Source: Akkermansiaceae bacterium
GTDB lineage: Bacteria > Verrucomicrobiota > Verrucomicrobiia > Verrucomicrobiales > Akkermansiaceae
Reading direction: 5' to 3'
DNA length: 47,826 nt
NCBI GenBank assembly: GCA_023263995.1
Contig: JALQTQ010000001.1
Coordinates: 1-47,826 of the forward strand
This document shows, piece by piece, positions 18,067-28,500 of this stretch; within the stretch, counting starts at the first letter, position 1; each line of letters begins with the position of its first letter. The position numbers were made by a program, and so were the translations under genes. A model generated the notes under the pieces. That model had not been told where the DNA came from. It saw only the letters and a list, made by a program, of their open reading frames with translations, and did not search any database.

Positions 18067-18987
18067 CTATGACACTGCCCCGGGCTTCACTTGGCCTTGG
18101 ACCTCCCGGCGACGGCGGAAGAGGACAGAGCCTGCAATCATGAGGGCGAGGCCGAGGACGCCGGAGGGCTCGGGAATGGCATTGATCGACCCGGGAAGCG
18201 CTCTGACGGGCTCATTCTGAATACGAGCAATTTCACTGCTGCTGATGACTTCGTCCCAAATTGCGACATCATCGATATATCCTTCGAAATTGCGTCCTGT
18301 CCCCGCGCGGTGTCCACCGATGACGAGGCCATTCCCGGCATCGATCAACGTCCCTGCCTGCTCATTATCGGAAGCGATGCGGGTGACGAGAGTGCCGTTG
18401 ATGTACGAATCCAGAGTGTCGGTCGTCGAATCGTAGGTGGTGATCACATTGACCCACTCCTGAGTGGGGCTGGAAAATTCGTAGTGTTGATCACTGATAT
18501 TTCCCACCGAAGTGTAAACTTGCGCGACATCTTCGTTTGAAATGTCCCTGAGTCCCAGCGAAATCGGGTGGCTCTGGGATCCGCCGACTGTATCGTTCTG
18601 GGTCGATTCCATCACGAAATATCGGTCGGATCCCGTGATGTCCGCGACATCGAGGTAGTACCATGCCGAGTAGGAGAAGCTACTGCCCTGCTCGAGCATG
18701 TTGCCCGAACCGGAGTCAGTAAACAGATATTGACTTTGATCACGGCTGAAAGAGGCACTTGAACTCCCGAACTTGGTTTCAACCGAGGAGATACTGGCGC
18801 CACCGGAGCCACCGAACGCAGTCAGATCGAAGTCGCTGCCGCCGACGTAGGCATTGAAGCCTGCGCCGGGTAGGCTTTCTTCGAAGGGGTAGTAGACGAC
18901 GAGCTCCGCGTGGCACGTCAGATTTGTTCCAGCGGTGACGAGGATGGCCGCTAATTTCAGTTTCACCATCGTTGTGGATCTGAACAT
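18067..18987 (-). CDS. LamG/concanavalin-like PEP-CTERM protein
   Basis: Starts MFRSTTMVKLKLAAILVTAGTNLTCHAELVVYYPFEE (ATG 18987 or 18969). LamG-like repeats and C-terminal AIPEPSGVLGLALMIAGSVLFRRRRE. Confidence 0.85.
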   Translation of the reverse strand: MFRSTTMVKLKLAAILVTAGTNLTCHAELVVYYPFEESLPGAGFNAYVGGSDFDLTAFGGSGGASISSVETKFGSSSASFSRDQSQYLFTDSGSGNMLEQGSSFSYSAWYYLDVADITGSDRYFVMESTQNDTVGGSQSHPISLGLRDISNEDVAQVYTSVGNISDQHYEFSSPTQEWVNVITTYDSTTDTLDSYINGTLVTRIASDNEQAGTLIDAGNGLVIGGHRAGTGRNFEGYIDDVAIWDEVISSSEIARIQNEPVRALPGSINAIPEPSGVLGLALMIAGSVLFRRRREVQGQVKPGAVS

Positions 18988-19414
18988 GGCTGTCGACTTT
19001 GGGAGTGGGTCTTGAAGTCTGAAGTAGGGTTGAAAACGGAGCCAGGCGAGACAGGCCTTTATTGACGCTCTAGGGGACAGGTGGTTTCCAGTCAAGGGCG
19101 GGATTTTTAAAAAAATCAAGGCCTTTGTGAGGCCGCCCTGGCCTTCGTCCCCCGCGGGGGAAATTTCTGGTTTGTCAGGTGTCATCTCAGTCATGATCGA
19201 CAGGACAGTGAACGACCACATCGCCCTGTTCCATAGGCCGAATGCCCTATTTCTGAATCTTCCCAAAATTCGGGTTGCAAGTGAGGTGTCCGCGGGCAGA
19301 ATTCGAGTGGCCGATTTCGCCCCTCAGCGGTAGGCGGAATGACCTAATTTGGGCTCGCCCCCTTGCGATCCCATGATGGCGACACAAGAGAATGTTCACC
19401 ATCTTCGAAACACG

Positions 19415-19726
19415 ATGAAAACAGCACTTCGTTTTTTAGCGCTTCTCTTTCTGCCGACTTCAGGGTCTCGTGCCGAACTCGTCGCCTTCGGCGGTGGCCT
19501 GCAGGTCGGCTTCACGAACATCGGCGACGCCGGGAATGCAGCGGATACGACGGGTGCCCCGGATCCGGCGACGTCGGAGGACTACGAGTTTCGCATTTCG
19601 ACCTGCGAGATCTCGCCAGCGCAGCGAGAGGCGGGATCATCTTTCTGCCGGATTTGGTGCCCTTCGCGGTTTCGAGTGGAAGAAATTTTCCCACAGGGTG
19701 GTTCCCAGTCGGCGGCGGGGTGCTGA
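19415..19726 (+). pseudogene. N-terminal fragment of an exported SUMF1/formylglycine-generating-enzyme-like protein
   Basis: MKTALRFLALLFLPTSGSRAELVAFGGGLQVGFTNIGDAGNAADTTGAPDPATSEDYEFRIS resembles the start of this family (GDxGNAADTTG..xxYxYRI); similarity is lost afterwards. Confidence 0.5.
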
Positions 19727-19744
19727 AGTAGCTGTTTCATCCCC

Positions 19745-20206
19745 ATGTCCCCATCCTGCCCACCTCCGAAGAACTCGACGGTCCCGCTCCCGGAAAACCC
19801 GAAGGTGAAAGGAAAATGGGTGGTCAAACGCAAGCGGAACCCCTGGGTGCGACGTATTGCCGTGGTCACCCTGCTGCTCGCCGTCGCGGCGGGCACTCTC
19901 TACTGGAAACGTGCCGCCCTGCGGCACCACGCCAACGACTGGAGCGCGGATCGTCACCTCGCCCACGCCGAGCGTGAGCTCGCAGCCGGCCATCATCGCG
20001 TCGCGCTTTCCCGGGCTCTCACCGCGCTCGAACTGGATCCTCGTCGGATCGAGCCGCTTCGGGTGCTTTGTGCCTCGGCCCGGGAACTCGACGACTCGCG
20101 TTCGCTCGTCCTTGCCACCGCCCTGGCTCGTCACCCCGAGGCGACAGACCCGGACCGGATCGACGCGCTCTCCGTTTTTGCCGAGGTGGGGATCGGGTCG
20201 AGGTGA
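19745..20206 (+). pseudogene. N-terminal fragment of a membrane-anchored TPR-type protein, cut by the group II intron
   Basis: One TM segment (RRIAVVTLLLAVAAGTLYW), then AHAERELAAGHHRVALSRALTALELDPRRIEPLRVLCASARELDD. The ORF ends just inside the intron boundary. Confidence 0.55.
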
Positions 20207-22098
20207 CGGGATTGCGCCCGTCACCCCTCCCACACCACCGGACAAGCGGTTTTCCGCATCCGGCGGTTGAACAACGGCCTCTTCTCTAGCCGCTCATTTC
20301 TGAGCCGCCAGCTTCGGCAAGATCTGATGGAGTCAGGAATCGGTATTTCCTCAGCCGCTTGTTGCTGAGCGCGGTGTGCATGACGGCATGAGCTGCCATG
20401 CGCCACGCTCCGCGGCTGCTGCCACCCAGGCGCACTTGCTTCGGTGGCAGGCCGAGACGACGAAGGGCATTGCATCTCCCCGCCGTCTTGTGCCACCTCA
20501 GCCAGAATAGCTTGCGGATGTGTCGACGAATCCACTTCGAAAGTGAACTCATCCGCCACGGCACTTCAACAAGCCGGAAGTAGCCATACCACCCTCTTAG
20601 ATAGGTCAGCCAATGGTCACGGATCGCTTCGGAGGACTTCTTTTGTCGACGATTATCAAAGTGCTCTCGCACCTTGTCTTTGAACCGATTCAGGCTCTTT
20701 TGCGACAAATCCAGACGTCCTTTCTGATCGATCCGGTACCCCAGAAAGCTCCCTTCATCCGGAGGACGGACTTGGCTTTTCTCCCGGTTCACTTCAAGCC
20801 TCAGGACCTTTTCGATCCACTTTACGATACTCTCGTAAATGCGCTGTGCGCTGCGCTCACTTCCCGCGTAGATGGTCACATCGTCGGCGTAGCGACAGAA
20901 GGCCACTCCGCGCGATTCCAGTTCCTTATCCAAAGCATCGAGATAGATGTTGGCCAATAGCGGGCTCAAGGGGCCCCCTGAGGGACGCCCACCGTGCTCT
21001 TGCTGATTTTACCATTCTCCATTGCTCCGGCACGCAGGTAGCTACCAATGAGCCGAAGCAGGGGTTTATCCCTGACTTTCTGCCCAACGGCACGCATGAG
21101 GGTGTCGTGGTTGACGTGGTCGAAGAACGCTTTGATGTCGAGGTCAACAACCCAGGTCTTGCCTTCTTGGACATAGCTTTGGGCTGTTTTCACCGCATCG
21201 TGAGCGCTCCTGTTCCTGCGAAATCCATAGCTATGCTCGCTGAAGCCGGGGTCGAAGACTGGGTCCAGCACTCCGACCACGGCTTGTTGGATCAAGCGAT
21301 CCACGGTCGTCGGAATCCCGAGTTGTCTTTCTCCCCCAGCTGGCTTGGGGATACGCACCCGCCTCACGGGCGAGGGTTTGTATTTCCCAGCCACGAGTTT
21401 GGCTTGGATCTTACTCCAATGTCGGCGCACGTGCTCCGACAAGTCCTCGACTTCGATTCCATCAATCCCGGCAGCTCCTTTGTTGGCTTTCACCTTCAGG
21501 TAGGCCGCTCGCAGATTCTCAGAACTCAGAACGAGGTTCATCATTTCTTCATTCAGCACTTTCTTTTCACTCACCTCCGCTGTCGAATGGTCCTCGCCCG
21601 TCGCGGCTCGGGTTCTCGCAGATCCATTGCAGTCTCCTTTGCCGCCAGGTCCGGAAGCTGCCTGTGGGGCCACTCCGTCCTGTTTCGACTGACTACTCGG
21701 ATCATTCATCAAGGTTGGTTCGGCTGTCTGTTTCGTTTGTTCTTCTGCCCTTCGCTCCGCTGGCTTTCACCAGTTTCTACGCTACTACGGCGTCTGCTGA
21801 CTTCTCAGCTGCTCTCACAGCCGAGATCTCCCCGGGTAAGGTGCGATGACTTTCAGCCTGTGCCGTTCGGCTCTACCTGGTGTGTCTTTCGATGACGTGT
21901 TGGATTTCGCATTTCCTAGCATGCTAATCGCCCACACCCGGCCTCGCTGCCGATTCGTGTTCCTACGGTCGTGCTTTTGATCCACGCTTCCTTCACCACC
22001 TCGGTCGCCCTTGGTGGCTTGCGCTTCACTACGGTTCTTTGTCATTCTGTCCGGTAATCTCATTTCATATTACGAGTCATCGCCCATGCCGGGCGCAC
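20192..22098 (-). mobile_element. Group II intron (about 1.9 kb), minus orientation
   Basis: 5' end GTGCGCCCGGCATGGGCGATGACTCG (minus, from 22098). Maturase ORF in the middle. Domain V-like AACCGCCGGATGCGGAAAACCGCTTGTCCGGTGGTGTGGGAGGGG and domain VI-like GTGACGGGCGCAATCCCGTCACCTCGACCCGAT ending at 20192. Confidence 0.85.
20286..21712 (-). pseudogene. ltrA: Group II intron reverse transcriptase/maturase, frameshifted
   Basis: ORF 21712-20966 ends ..STVGVPQGAP* and ORF 20969-20286 begins SPLLANIYLDALDKELESRGVAFCRYADDVTIYA. One extra G in CAGGGGGCCCC restores GVPQGGPLSPLLANI. GIIM-type C-terminus present. Confidence 0.88.
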
Positions 22099-22151
22099 TA
22101 GGCCGATCCTCGTAGGACCGGCCGCCAGCCACCCCTAAAATTAACCAGCCT

Positions 22152-22355
22152 ATGAGGTGGCTGTGTTTTCAATCGGTAAATTTTGACCCTGTTGCCCAAT
22201 CTTCGTTTGGTTTCTCAATAATCGCGGAGTCGGAGGACTTCTCCATCACAATCTGCGAGTTGCGAGGCATTCCTGGACCTTCGGCAATCTTACTCACTTG
22301 CTTAGCGGGAGGCTTTGGGATTTTCCGGACGAGGAGGCGGAATCTCGGAGAGTGA
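22152..22355 (+). pseudogene. C-terminal fragment of a PEP-CTERM protein
   Basis: SSFGFSIIAESEDFSITICELRGIPGPSAILLTCLAGGFGIFRTRRRNLGE: P-x-P, hydrophobic stretch and Arg-rich tail without an upstream body. Confidence 0.5.
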
Positions 22356-22380
22356 GTGAGGTGGTGAACTGCTATTAGTC

Positions 22381-22411
22381 TGGGAAACTGAAAAGGCGGG
22401 AAACTGAAAAG
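22381..22411. repeat. Short direct repeat GGGAAACTGAAAAGG x2
   Basis: gggaaactgaaaaggcgggaaactgaaaagg. Confidence 0.8.
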
Positions 22412-22550
22412 GAGTGCAGTCGATGGCGAAACGATTGCACGAGGATGGTTTGATCAGCCGGACTCCCGGAGGGATAAATCTCTTATGAGACTGCTTTTCG
22501 GAGCGGAGTTTCAGTCCTGTCTTTCCCCGGCCAAAGCCGGGAGGGGGGCT

Positions 22551-22770
22551 GCTAGGCATATGACACTTGAAAGCTGCCAGCGGCACCTTTGGCGACACCG
22601 CAAGCACAACGGCAAGTCAGCGGCCGAGGGCTCGCAGGGCAAGCCTCTGAGCATCAGCACGCAACGGGTTCGCCTTGGCACCCTCAAGGAGTACTTCACG
22701 AAGATAAAGGTCCGCCGATTTCTTTGGCTGGATGAGTTTCCAGGGCCAGCAGGTCGGTCACCACCACCTC
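22551..22770 (+). pseudogene. Fragment of a tyrosine recombinase/integrase (N-terminal SAM-like domain)
   Basis: MTLESCQRHLWRHRKHNGK..GKPLSISTQRVRLGTLKEYFTKIKVRRFLW resembles XerC/D-type N-termini (LE.YQRHL...RK..GKPLS..TQ..RL..L+.FF.W). No catalytic R-H-R-Y domain follows. Confidence 0.55.
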
Positions 22771-22886
22771 AAACATCCGCTTTTAACCACACCGAAAAAG
22801 ACTGTCCTGCAGGCGCGATGGGGCCGACCAAGCCAGCAAGCCGCCGAGCCCTTCACACAAAGAGAAGAGCCACATCCTGAATGCAA

Positions 22887-22913
22887 AAGAAGCGGCCATT
22901 GAGGCCGCTTCCT
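22887..22913 (-). terminator. Rho-independent terminator of the LamG-TSP3 gene
   Basis: Minus strand GAAGCGGCC tcaat GGCCGCTTC TTTT. Confidence 0.8.
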
Positions 22914-22938
22914 GATCGATCTAGGAAGGATCTTTATG

Positions 22939-25389
22939 CTACTCCGTCACTCTCAGGAAGAGCTTCGGAGCATTGGGAACAGGGTTCACGATTGGCCCAA
23001 CCGTGGTGCTTGTTCCATCGGCGGGGATGCCATCGATCAACTCGTTGCTGAAGTCCACGAGGTCGGTGGACCAGAAGACACGATAGGACTTCCCAGGCAC
23101 CGATGTGAAGGTAAGGGTCAGGCCGTCGGTTGAGGCGTCGTATTGGATGGAGGTGATCTCAATCTCTCCGGAGCCGAGGATGGCGTCGGGACCGGCGGTA
23201 AAGCTTGCCTGCACGGCAGCGTCATTCATCGCCCCTTCGTAAATGCGGAACTCGTTCAACCGGCCCTGCAGATAATTGTCGCCAGTCCAGTTCGAGCGTC
23301 CGAGCCAGTTGTTGACGTCATTCATGTCACGGGGAGTGAAGGTAGTGGTGCGGGAGCTTTGCCTCACACCATCGCGGTAGACAGTCAGCTGCCCTCCTCC
23401 GTTTCCGTCGGAAGTCCAGATTCCCGCAACGTGATATTCCCGACCGATAGAACTGGCGAGCGCGGTGTCGGCCGCTTCCTCGTCGCCATCGACCGGTCCG
23501 ACACCCCCTCCAGCGGCGAGGCCGTCGGCGTTACGAACGGAGGTGCGCTGGAGGTTGAGATCGACTCCCTGGGAGGGGGCATAGATGAAGTAATCCAGGC
23601 CCTGGCTGACACCGGTCATCGTGGAGGTCACTTCCCCGATCTCGGTGGAGCCAAAGTCCCAGATTCTTCCCCAATTCTGGATCGCATCCATCGTATACCA
23701 TGCCTCGAAAGTGACGTGGTCATGCGCAGAGAGAAGTCCGTTGGGCAGGTCGACGTAGGCGGCATCCGCAGAAGCACCATCGCCCCCGGGAAGAGACAAG
23801 GCATTTCCCTGCCAAGTGGCGTTATTCCCGACGATCGTTCCATTGGCACCCCCGACCGAGTCCACGATCACGGTGCCTGGGCCGGCCGGACCGGCCGGTT
23901 CATTAAAGGAGTAGCGATGGGCCAGACCGGGGGTCGTGGCATCGACGGCGAGTGGGTTGGTTCCACCCGCGACCTCCGGTCCGTCGTTGATTCCGTCATC
24001 GTCGCTGTCGGCGTCGAGCGGCAGAGTCTTGGTGGTATTGATCTCGTCGCCATCCGAGAGGCCGTCGCCGTCGCTGTCGGGATTCACGGGGTCAGTATTG
24101 GAGGTATTGACCTCCTGCCCATCATTGAGGCCGTCGCCATCGGTGTCGTCATCATTGGGCAGGGTGCCAATCTGAACTTCCTGCAGGTTGCTGAGACCAT
24201 CACCATCCTCGTCAAGCGCAGCATCTGACGCGCTATTGGGATCGAGGAAGACGTATTGCGTTTCGATCCCGTCGATGATGCCATCGTCATCGCTGTCGGC
24301 ATCGAGAGGGTCGGTGTAGTGATTGTTAATTTCCTCGTTATCCGAGAGCGCATCATCGTCGCTGTCAGTGTCAAGAGGATCAGTGTTGTGAGTGATGACT
24401 TCCTCTCCGTCGCTTAGTCCGTCATCATCGCTATCGCCGTCGTTCGGGATAGTCTTTCGTTGAAATTCCTCGAGGTTGCTGAGGCCGTCCGCATCTTCAT
24501 CGAGATCGGCATCGTCTGGATTGTTCGGGTCGAGGAAGGTGTAGAGATCCTCGTAGGCGTTGGGAATCTGATCGCCATCGGAATCGGCGGCGTAATCAAT
24601 GATCGTCTCTGGCCCAGCCTCGATGTTGGAGATGACCTGCTGCTCCGTGAGGGCGGCGTCATAAATACGAAACTCGTCGTAGGTCGCATTGATGTTGGCG
24701 TCGGCGGTCCAGTTGGAGCGGCCCAGCCAGTTGTTGACGTCGTTGATATCGGCAAGGTTAGAGTTGACCACACCGTCGGTTGTCAGTCTCACCCCGTCAC
24801 GCCAGTAGTTGATTTTGCTGGTTCCCACACCAGTATCCTCCCAGGTGACGGCGAAGTGGAAGGTTTGCCCCCCAATCGTGGGGACGCCGCTGTCGAAGGT
24901 GTAAATGCCACCTCCACCGGGGTCTTCATTGCGGACCTCGATGCGCTGTAAATTGTAATCGCCGCCGCGCGTGGCCGACAGGAGAAGGTAATCTGTTCCG
25001 GTGCCTCCGCCGCCGGGCCCGCTCAATTCGGAGAACTCACTGGAGCCGAAGTCGAAGACGCGGCCCCAGGGTTGGTCGGTGGAGTCGATCGTGATCCAAC
25101 CTTCGATGGTCACGGCGGTGTGAGTGGAAAGGAGGCCGTTGGGGAGATCTCCGTAAGCTTGGGTGGCCGAGCTTCCACCCGGAAGATCCAAACCGGTCCC
25201 GGTGAAGATGGCCCCGGCTCCCAGGACGCTACCATCGGCCCCCCCCACTGAATCAGTCAAGGTGGCCCCGGTGGCATCTCCGGCGGGGTTATTGAAGGAG
25301 TAGCGATGGATTAGTTGTCCATGCAGGGGTGTTGAGGCCCCGACGAGGCTCAGGAAAAACCCCGAGCGCAGAGCTTTATTAATTTTCAT
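22939..25389 (-). CDS. Large exported protein: LamG - thrombospondin-3/Ca-binding repeats - LamG - C-terminal beta module
   Basis: Signal-containing start MKINKALRSGFFLSLVGAST. Two LIHRYSFN/LAHRYSFN LamG domains separated by DSDDDGLSDGEE-type repeats. C-term SIQYDASTDGLTLTFTSVPGKSYRVFWSTDLVDF..KLFLRVTE*. Confidence 0.88.
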   Translation of the reverse strand: MKINKALRSGFFLSLVGASTPLHGQLIHRYSFNNPAGDATGATLTDSVGGADGSVLGAGAIFTGTGLDLPGGSSATQAYGDLPNGLLSTHTAVTIEGWITIDSTDQPWGRVFDFGSSEFSELSGPGGGGTGTDYLLLSATRGGDYNLQRIEVRNEDPGGGGIYTFDSGVPTIGGQTFHFAVTWEDTGVGTSKINYWRDGVRLTTDGVVNSNLADINDVNNWLGRSNWTADANINATYDEFRIYDAALTEQQVISNIEAGPETIIDYAADSDGDQIPNAYEDLYTFLDPNNPDDADLDEDADGLSNLEEFQRKTIPNDGDSDDDGLSDGEEVITHNTDPLDTDSDDDALSDNEEINNHYTDPLDADSDDDGIIDGIETQYVFLDPNSASDAALDEDGDGLSNLQEVQIGTLPNDDDTDGDGLNDGQEVNTSNTDPVNPDSDGDGLSDGDEINTTKTLPLDADSDDDGINDGPEVAGGTNPLAVDATTPGLAHRYSFNEPAGPAGPGTVIVDSVGGANGTIVGNNATWQGNALSLPGGDGASADAAYVDLPNGLLSAHDHVTFEAWYTMDAIQNWGRIWDFGSTEIGEVTSTMTGVSQGLDYFIYAPSQGVDLNLQRTSVRNADGLAAGGGVGPVDGDEEAADTALASSIGREYHVAGIWTSDGNGGGQLTVYRDGVRQSSRTTTFTPRDMNDVNNWLGRSNWTGDNYLQGRLNEFRIYEGAMNDAAVQASFTAGPDAILGSGEIEITSIQYDASTDGLTLTFTSVPGKSYRVFWSTDLVDFSNELIDGIPADGTSTTVGPIVNPVPNAPKLFLRVTE

Positions 25390-25545
25390 GATGTTTGTTG
25401 CCTGATTCTTTGGTTGATTGTGTGATGAATAAATTACCATCGATTGTCTTCGCTCATAGGTTTTTTTCGACACCTTTCATGTAAAAAAGCGACACAGGAT
25501 TGATACTCAGGGTCCTTCCTTTTTCCTGACCGCTCCATGCAACGG

Positions 25546-28500
25546 TCAACGCGGAAGATTCAAAATGGTCGTGTTCGATTTGACTTCCAACGTTTCGATC
25601 GAGCCATCGGGCCGGCGTATCTCTGCCGCAGTCTTTTCGGACGGCTTCGGAAAAACCAGAATGGGTGACGATTGGGCCAAGTAGCTCCCTCCGCCCGATA
25701 GTTCGCGGGTCAGACCGTTGAGGGTGACTCTTGTTCCAAGATCTGACGGGGAGAGAGGGACGACCAAGGTCTCGCCTTTGCTTTGATTCACATAGGTGAT
25801 GATTTGTCCGTCGTTGATGCCGAACACCAAGTCGGGGCGTCGGTCTCCATTGAAGTCCGTGATGGTTAGGCTCCGGGCATCCTCCGGGATCACGAGACCA
25901 CTCTCCGAAGCTGTCATCGGGAAGAGGTTCCCGTTCCCGTCGTTTTCCAAGACGAGGCCTAGGCCGCCGTCCATTCTTCCGGTCTCCCGCTGAGGGTGGT
26001 AAAAGTTTTGCGCGAGCACCCCGTCGAGGTCGCCATCGCCGTCGAAGTCCTGCAAGACCACGCCGAAGGCCGGGGCGGTCTGGGCAAATCGGGGCAGCGG
26101 TTTCCATGAAAAGCGGGCACCTCCTTCATTGAGGAGGACACCTGATTCGAGGGTGTTGGCGGAAAACTTGAGGGCATTCTCGAGGCGGGAGTCTTGATAC
26201 AACTCATCGAGGGCAGCGGTGGCAAAGTTATGGAAGGTTCCGACCTTCGCTTCCAGCGAGGGCATCGCACTCTTCGAGCAACTGAATCCCCGTCGCGGCA
26301 GAAGTTTACCCTCAGCGATCTTGGCCTCGATCAGGTGAGGCTTGCCGCTGCCGTCGACATCACCGAAATAAATCAGGGCGGGTTTTTTTTCCGACGCCTT
26401 GTATTTGGTGTTGAGGCCAAAGTTGGTGACAAGGTAGTCGAGGTCGCCATCGCCATCGAGGTCGCCGGCCGCAATGCCGTTCCACCACCCCGTTCTTGTG
26501 GTTAGTCCAGCAACTTCGCTATGGTCGGTGAGCTTTCCTTCTTCGTTTTTCAAAAACATGACCGGCCCCCATTCGGTGGTGATGAGCAGGTCGGGCCACC
26601 CGTCGTCATCGGCGTCAGAGAAAACAGCACCGGTGACCAAGCCAAGGTTGGGGAGGATCCTTGAGGTGAAAGTTCCTCCCTGGTTGAGCAGAAGTTGGCT
26701 GGGTGGTGCCTTGGGATATTGCCCCGGAATGAGTCGTCCGCCGACAAACAAATCGAGGTCTCCATCACGGTCGACATCGGCACAAGCCACCGGGCCGGAG
26801 CTGACCGGGAAGTCGGGAAGAGCTCCTGCGGGAGCGGCAATCAGATTCCCTTTGCCATCGTTGAGGTAGAGTCGATCGAGATAGGTCGGGTGACTGGGCG
26901 GAGCTTCCGTGCCACCGCTGGCGACGTAGAGATCAAGGTCGCCGTCCAGATCGGCATCGAAGAACAGGGCCCCCATGTCTTCGCTGTCTTTTGCTTCTTG
27001 AAGTACGACTTGTTTCTTAGGGATAAAGGATCCATCGTTCTCCCGGAGAAATATCTGACCGGCTTGCCCCCGGGCACCTCCGAGAAAGAAGTCATCGTCG
27101 CCATCCCCGTCGAGGTCCCCCCAAGCCATCCCGGGTCCGTTTTGGGAGAGTTTATTAGGTAGCAAGGGCTGGAGCTGGAAGTCATCGAAGGGAGTTTCTT
27201 GATGGACTGCTTCGGGCAAGTGATTGGAAGCGGCGAAGAGCGGGGTGGGAGATGGAGGGGTGGGCGGGGTGGGCTGGCCCACCGGTTCGGAGACGAGATA
27301 GCGTTGGTCAGCGGCCAAGTTTTCGAAGACTTGACGGACGTTTCCGGGCCAACGGATTTCGAGGCGGTCCACCCGATCGGAGTCTCCCAGTCCGAAGATC
27401 GCCGTGGGGTCGCTGGCCGAAAGCCAACCTCGGGCCGAGGTCACGCTGCGGGATTGCAACCCCTTACTGGTGGTCACCAGAATGGTTGCTCCCAGCCCAC
27501 GGCGATTGCTGGCCACTCCCCGGAGAGTCACCGCGATGCGATGTTTTCCGCTGGTGTGGTTGCGATAAATGCTCACCGGACCGTCGGCATTACTGACAAT
27601 AAGGTCGTTGTCACCATCACCATCGAGATCAGCGGTGGCGGCCCCAAAGCTGACCCCGTTTCTCTCCAAGCCCCAGTCTTGTCCGGCTGGCTCGAAGCGC
27701 AGATCTCCGAGATTGCGGAAGGCGAGATTGTTCTCTTTTCGCATCGGCTTTTCGAGCCAGAATTTCCGATACTCCGGCGAACCGGGAGTGAGATTCTTCT
27801 TGGCAAAATTGGAGAGGTCCGAGTTCATATTGTCCCGCATTATGCCGTTGGTCACAAAGAGATCGACGAGCCCGTCCTGATCGAAGTCCTCGATGCGAGG
27901 GGACCAAGTCCAGTCGGTGCTGGAAAGGCCTGCGAGAAAAGCCACCTCTTGAAAGCGCCCCCTTCCCGAGTTCAAAAAGAGGGAGTTTCGCATAAACTGG
28001 CGGGGTTCAGCCCAATCGAGAAACCATCCGCTGTCGTCCATGTTGCCCATCATGACCTTCTCCCGGTAGTGGGAAGTCGCGGACATGTCGGAGGCAAAGA
28101 GGTCGGGCAGTCCGTCATTGTTGAAATCGCCGACATCACTTCCCATCGAAAACCACGGGGTGTGTGGGGTGGCTTCTCGAATGACGTTTTCAAAGGTGCC
28201 ATCGCCCCGGTTGCGGTAAAGCATATCGGGGCCGGTGTAGTCGTTGGAGACGTAAAGGTCGGCATCGCCATCGCTATCGTAATCGAGCCAAGTGGCAGAG
28301 AGAGTGAAGTAGGCACCATCGATGCCGGAGGATTTTGACACGTCGACGAACTTGCCGTTGTCATTTCGGAACAGATGATCGAATTGGGCTGCTTCGGTGC
28401 GTCGTACCTTGTCGCCTGGGAGGTAGAGGAGTTCCCAGTATTCCCGGAGTTCGGGGAGAACCACGGGGACTTCCACCCCATCGCTTTCGCGGGGGACAAA

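Noticed and set aside
19637-20245. 202-aa minus-strand ORF
   Set aside because: Antisense to the TPR-like fragment and runs across the intron boundary; no recognisable domain.
20846-21895. 349-aa plus-strand ORF inside the intron
   Set aside because: Antisense to the reverse transcriptase; no independent motif support.
20192-22098. Retron or diversity-generating retroelement as source of the RT
   Set aside because: RT has the GIIM maturase-type C-terminus and is framed by group II intron 5' and domain V/VI sequences; no msr/msd or VR/TR pair seen.
23900-24620. Repeated GTCATCGTCGCTGTCGGC-like DNA, CRISPR-like at first glance
   Set aside because: It is the coding DNA of DSDDDG calcium-binding repeats; no unique spacers or fixed-length repeat/spacer pattern.
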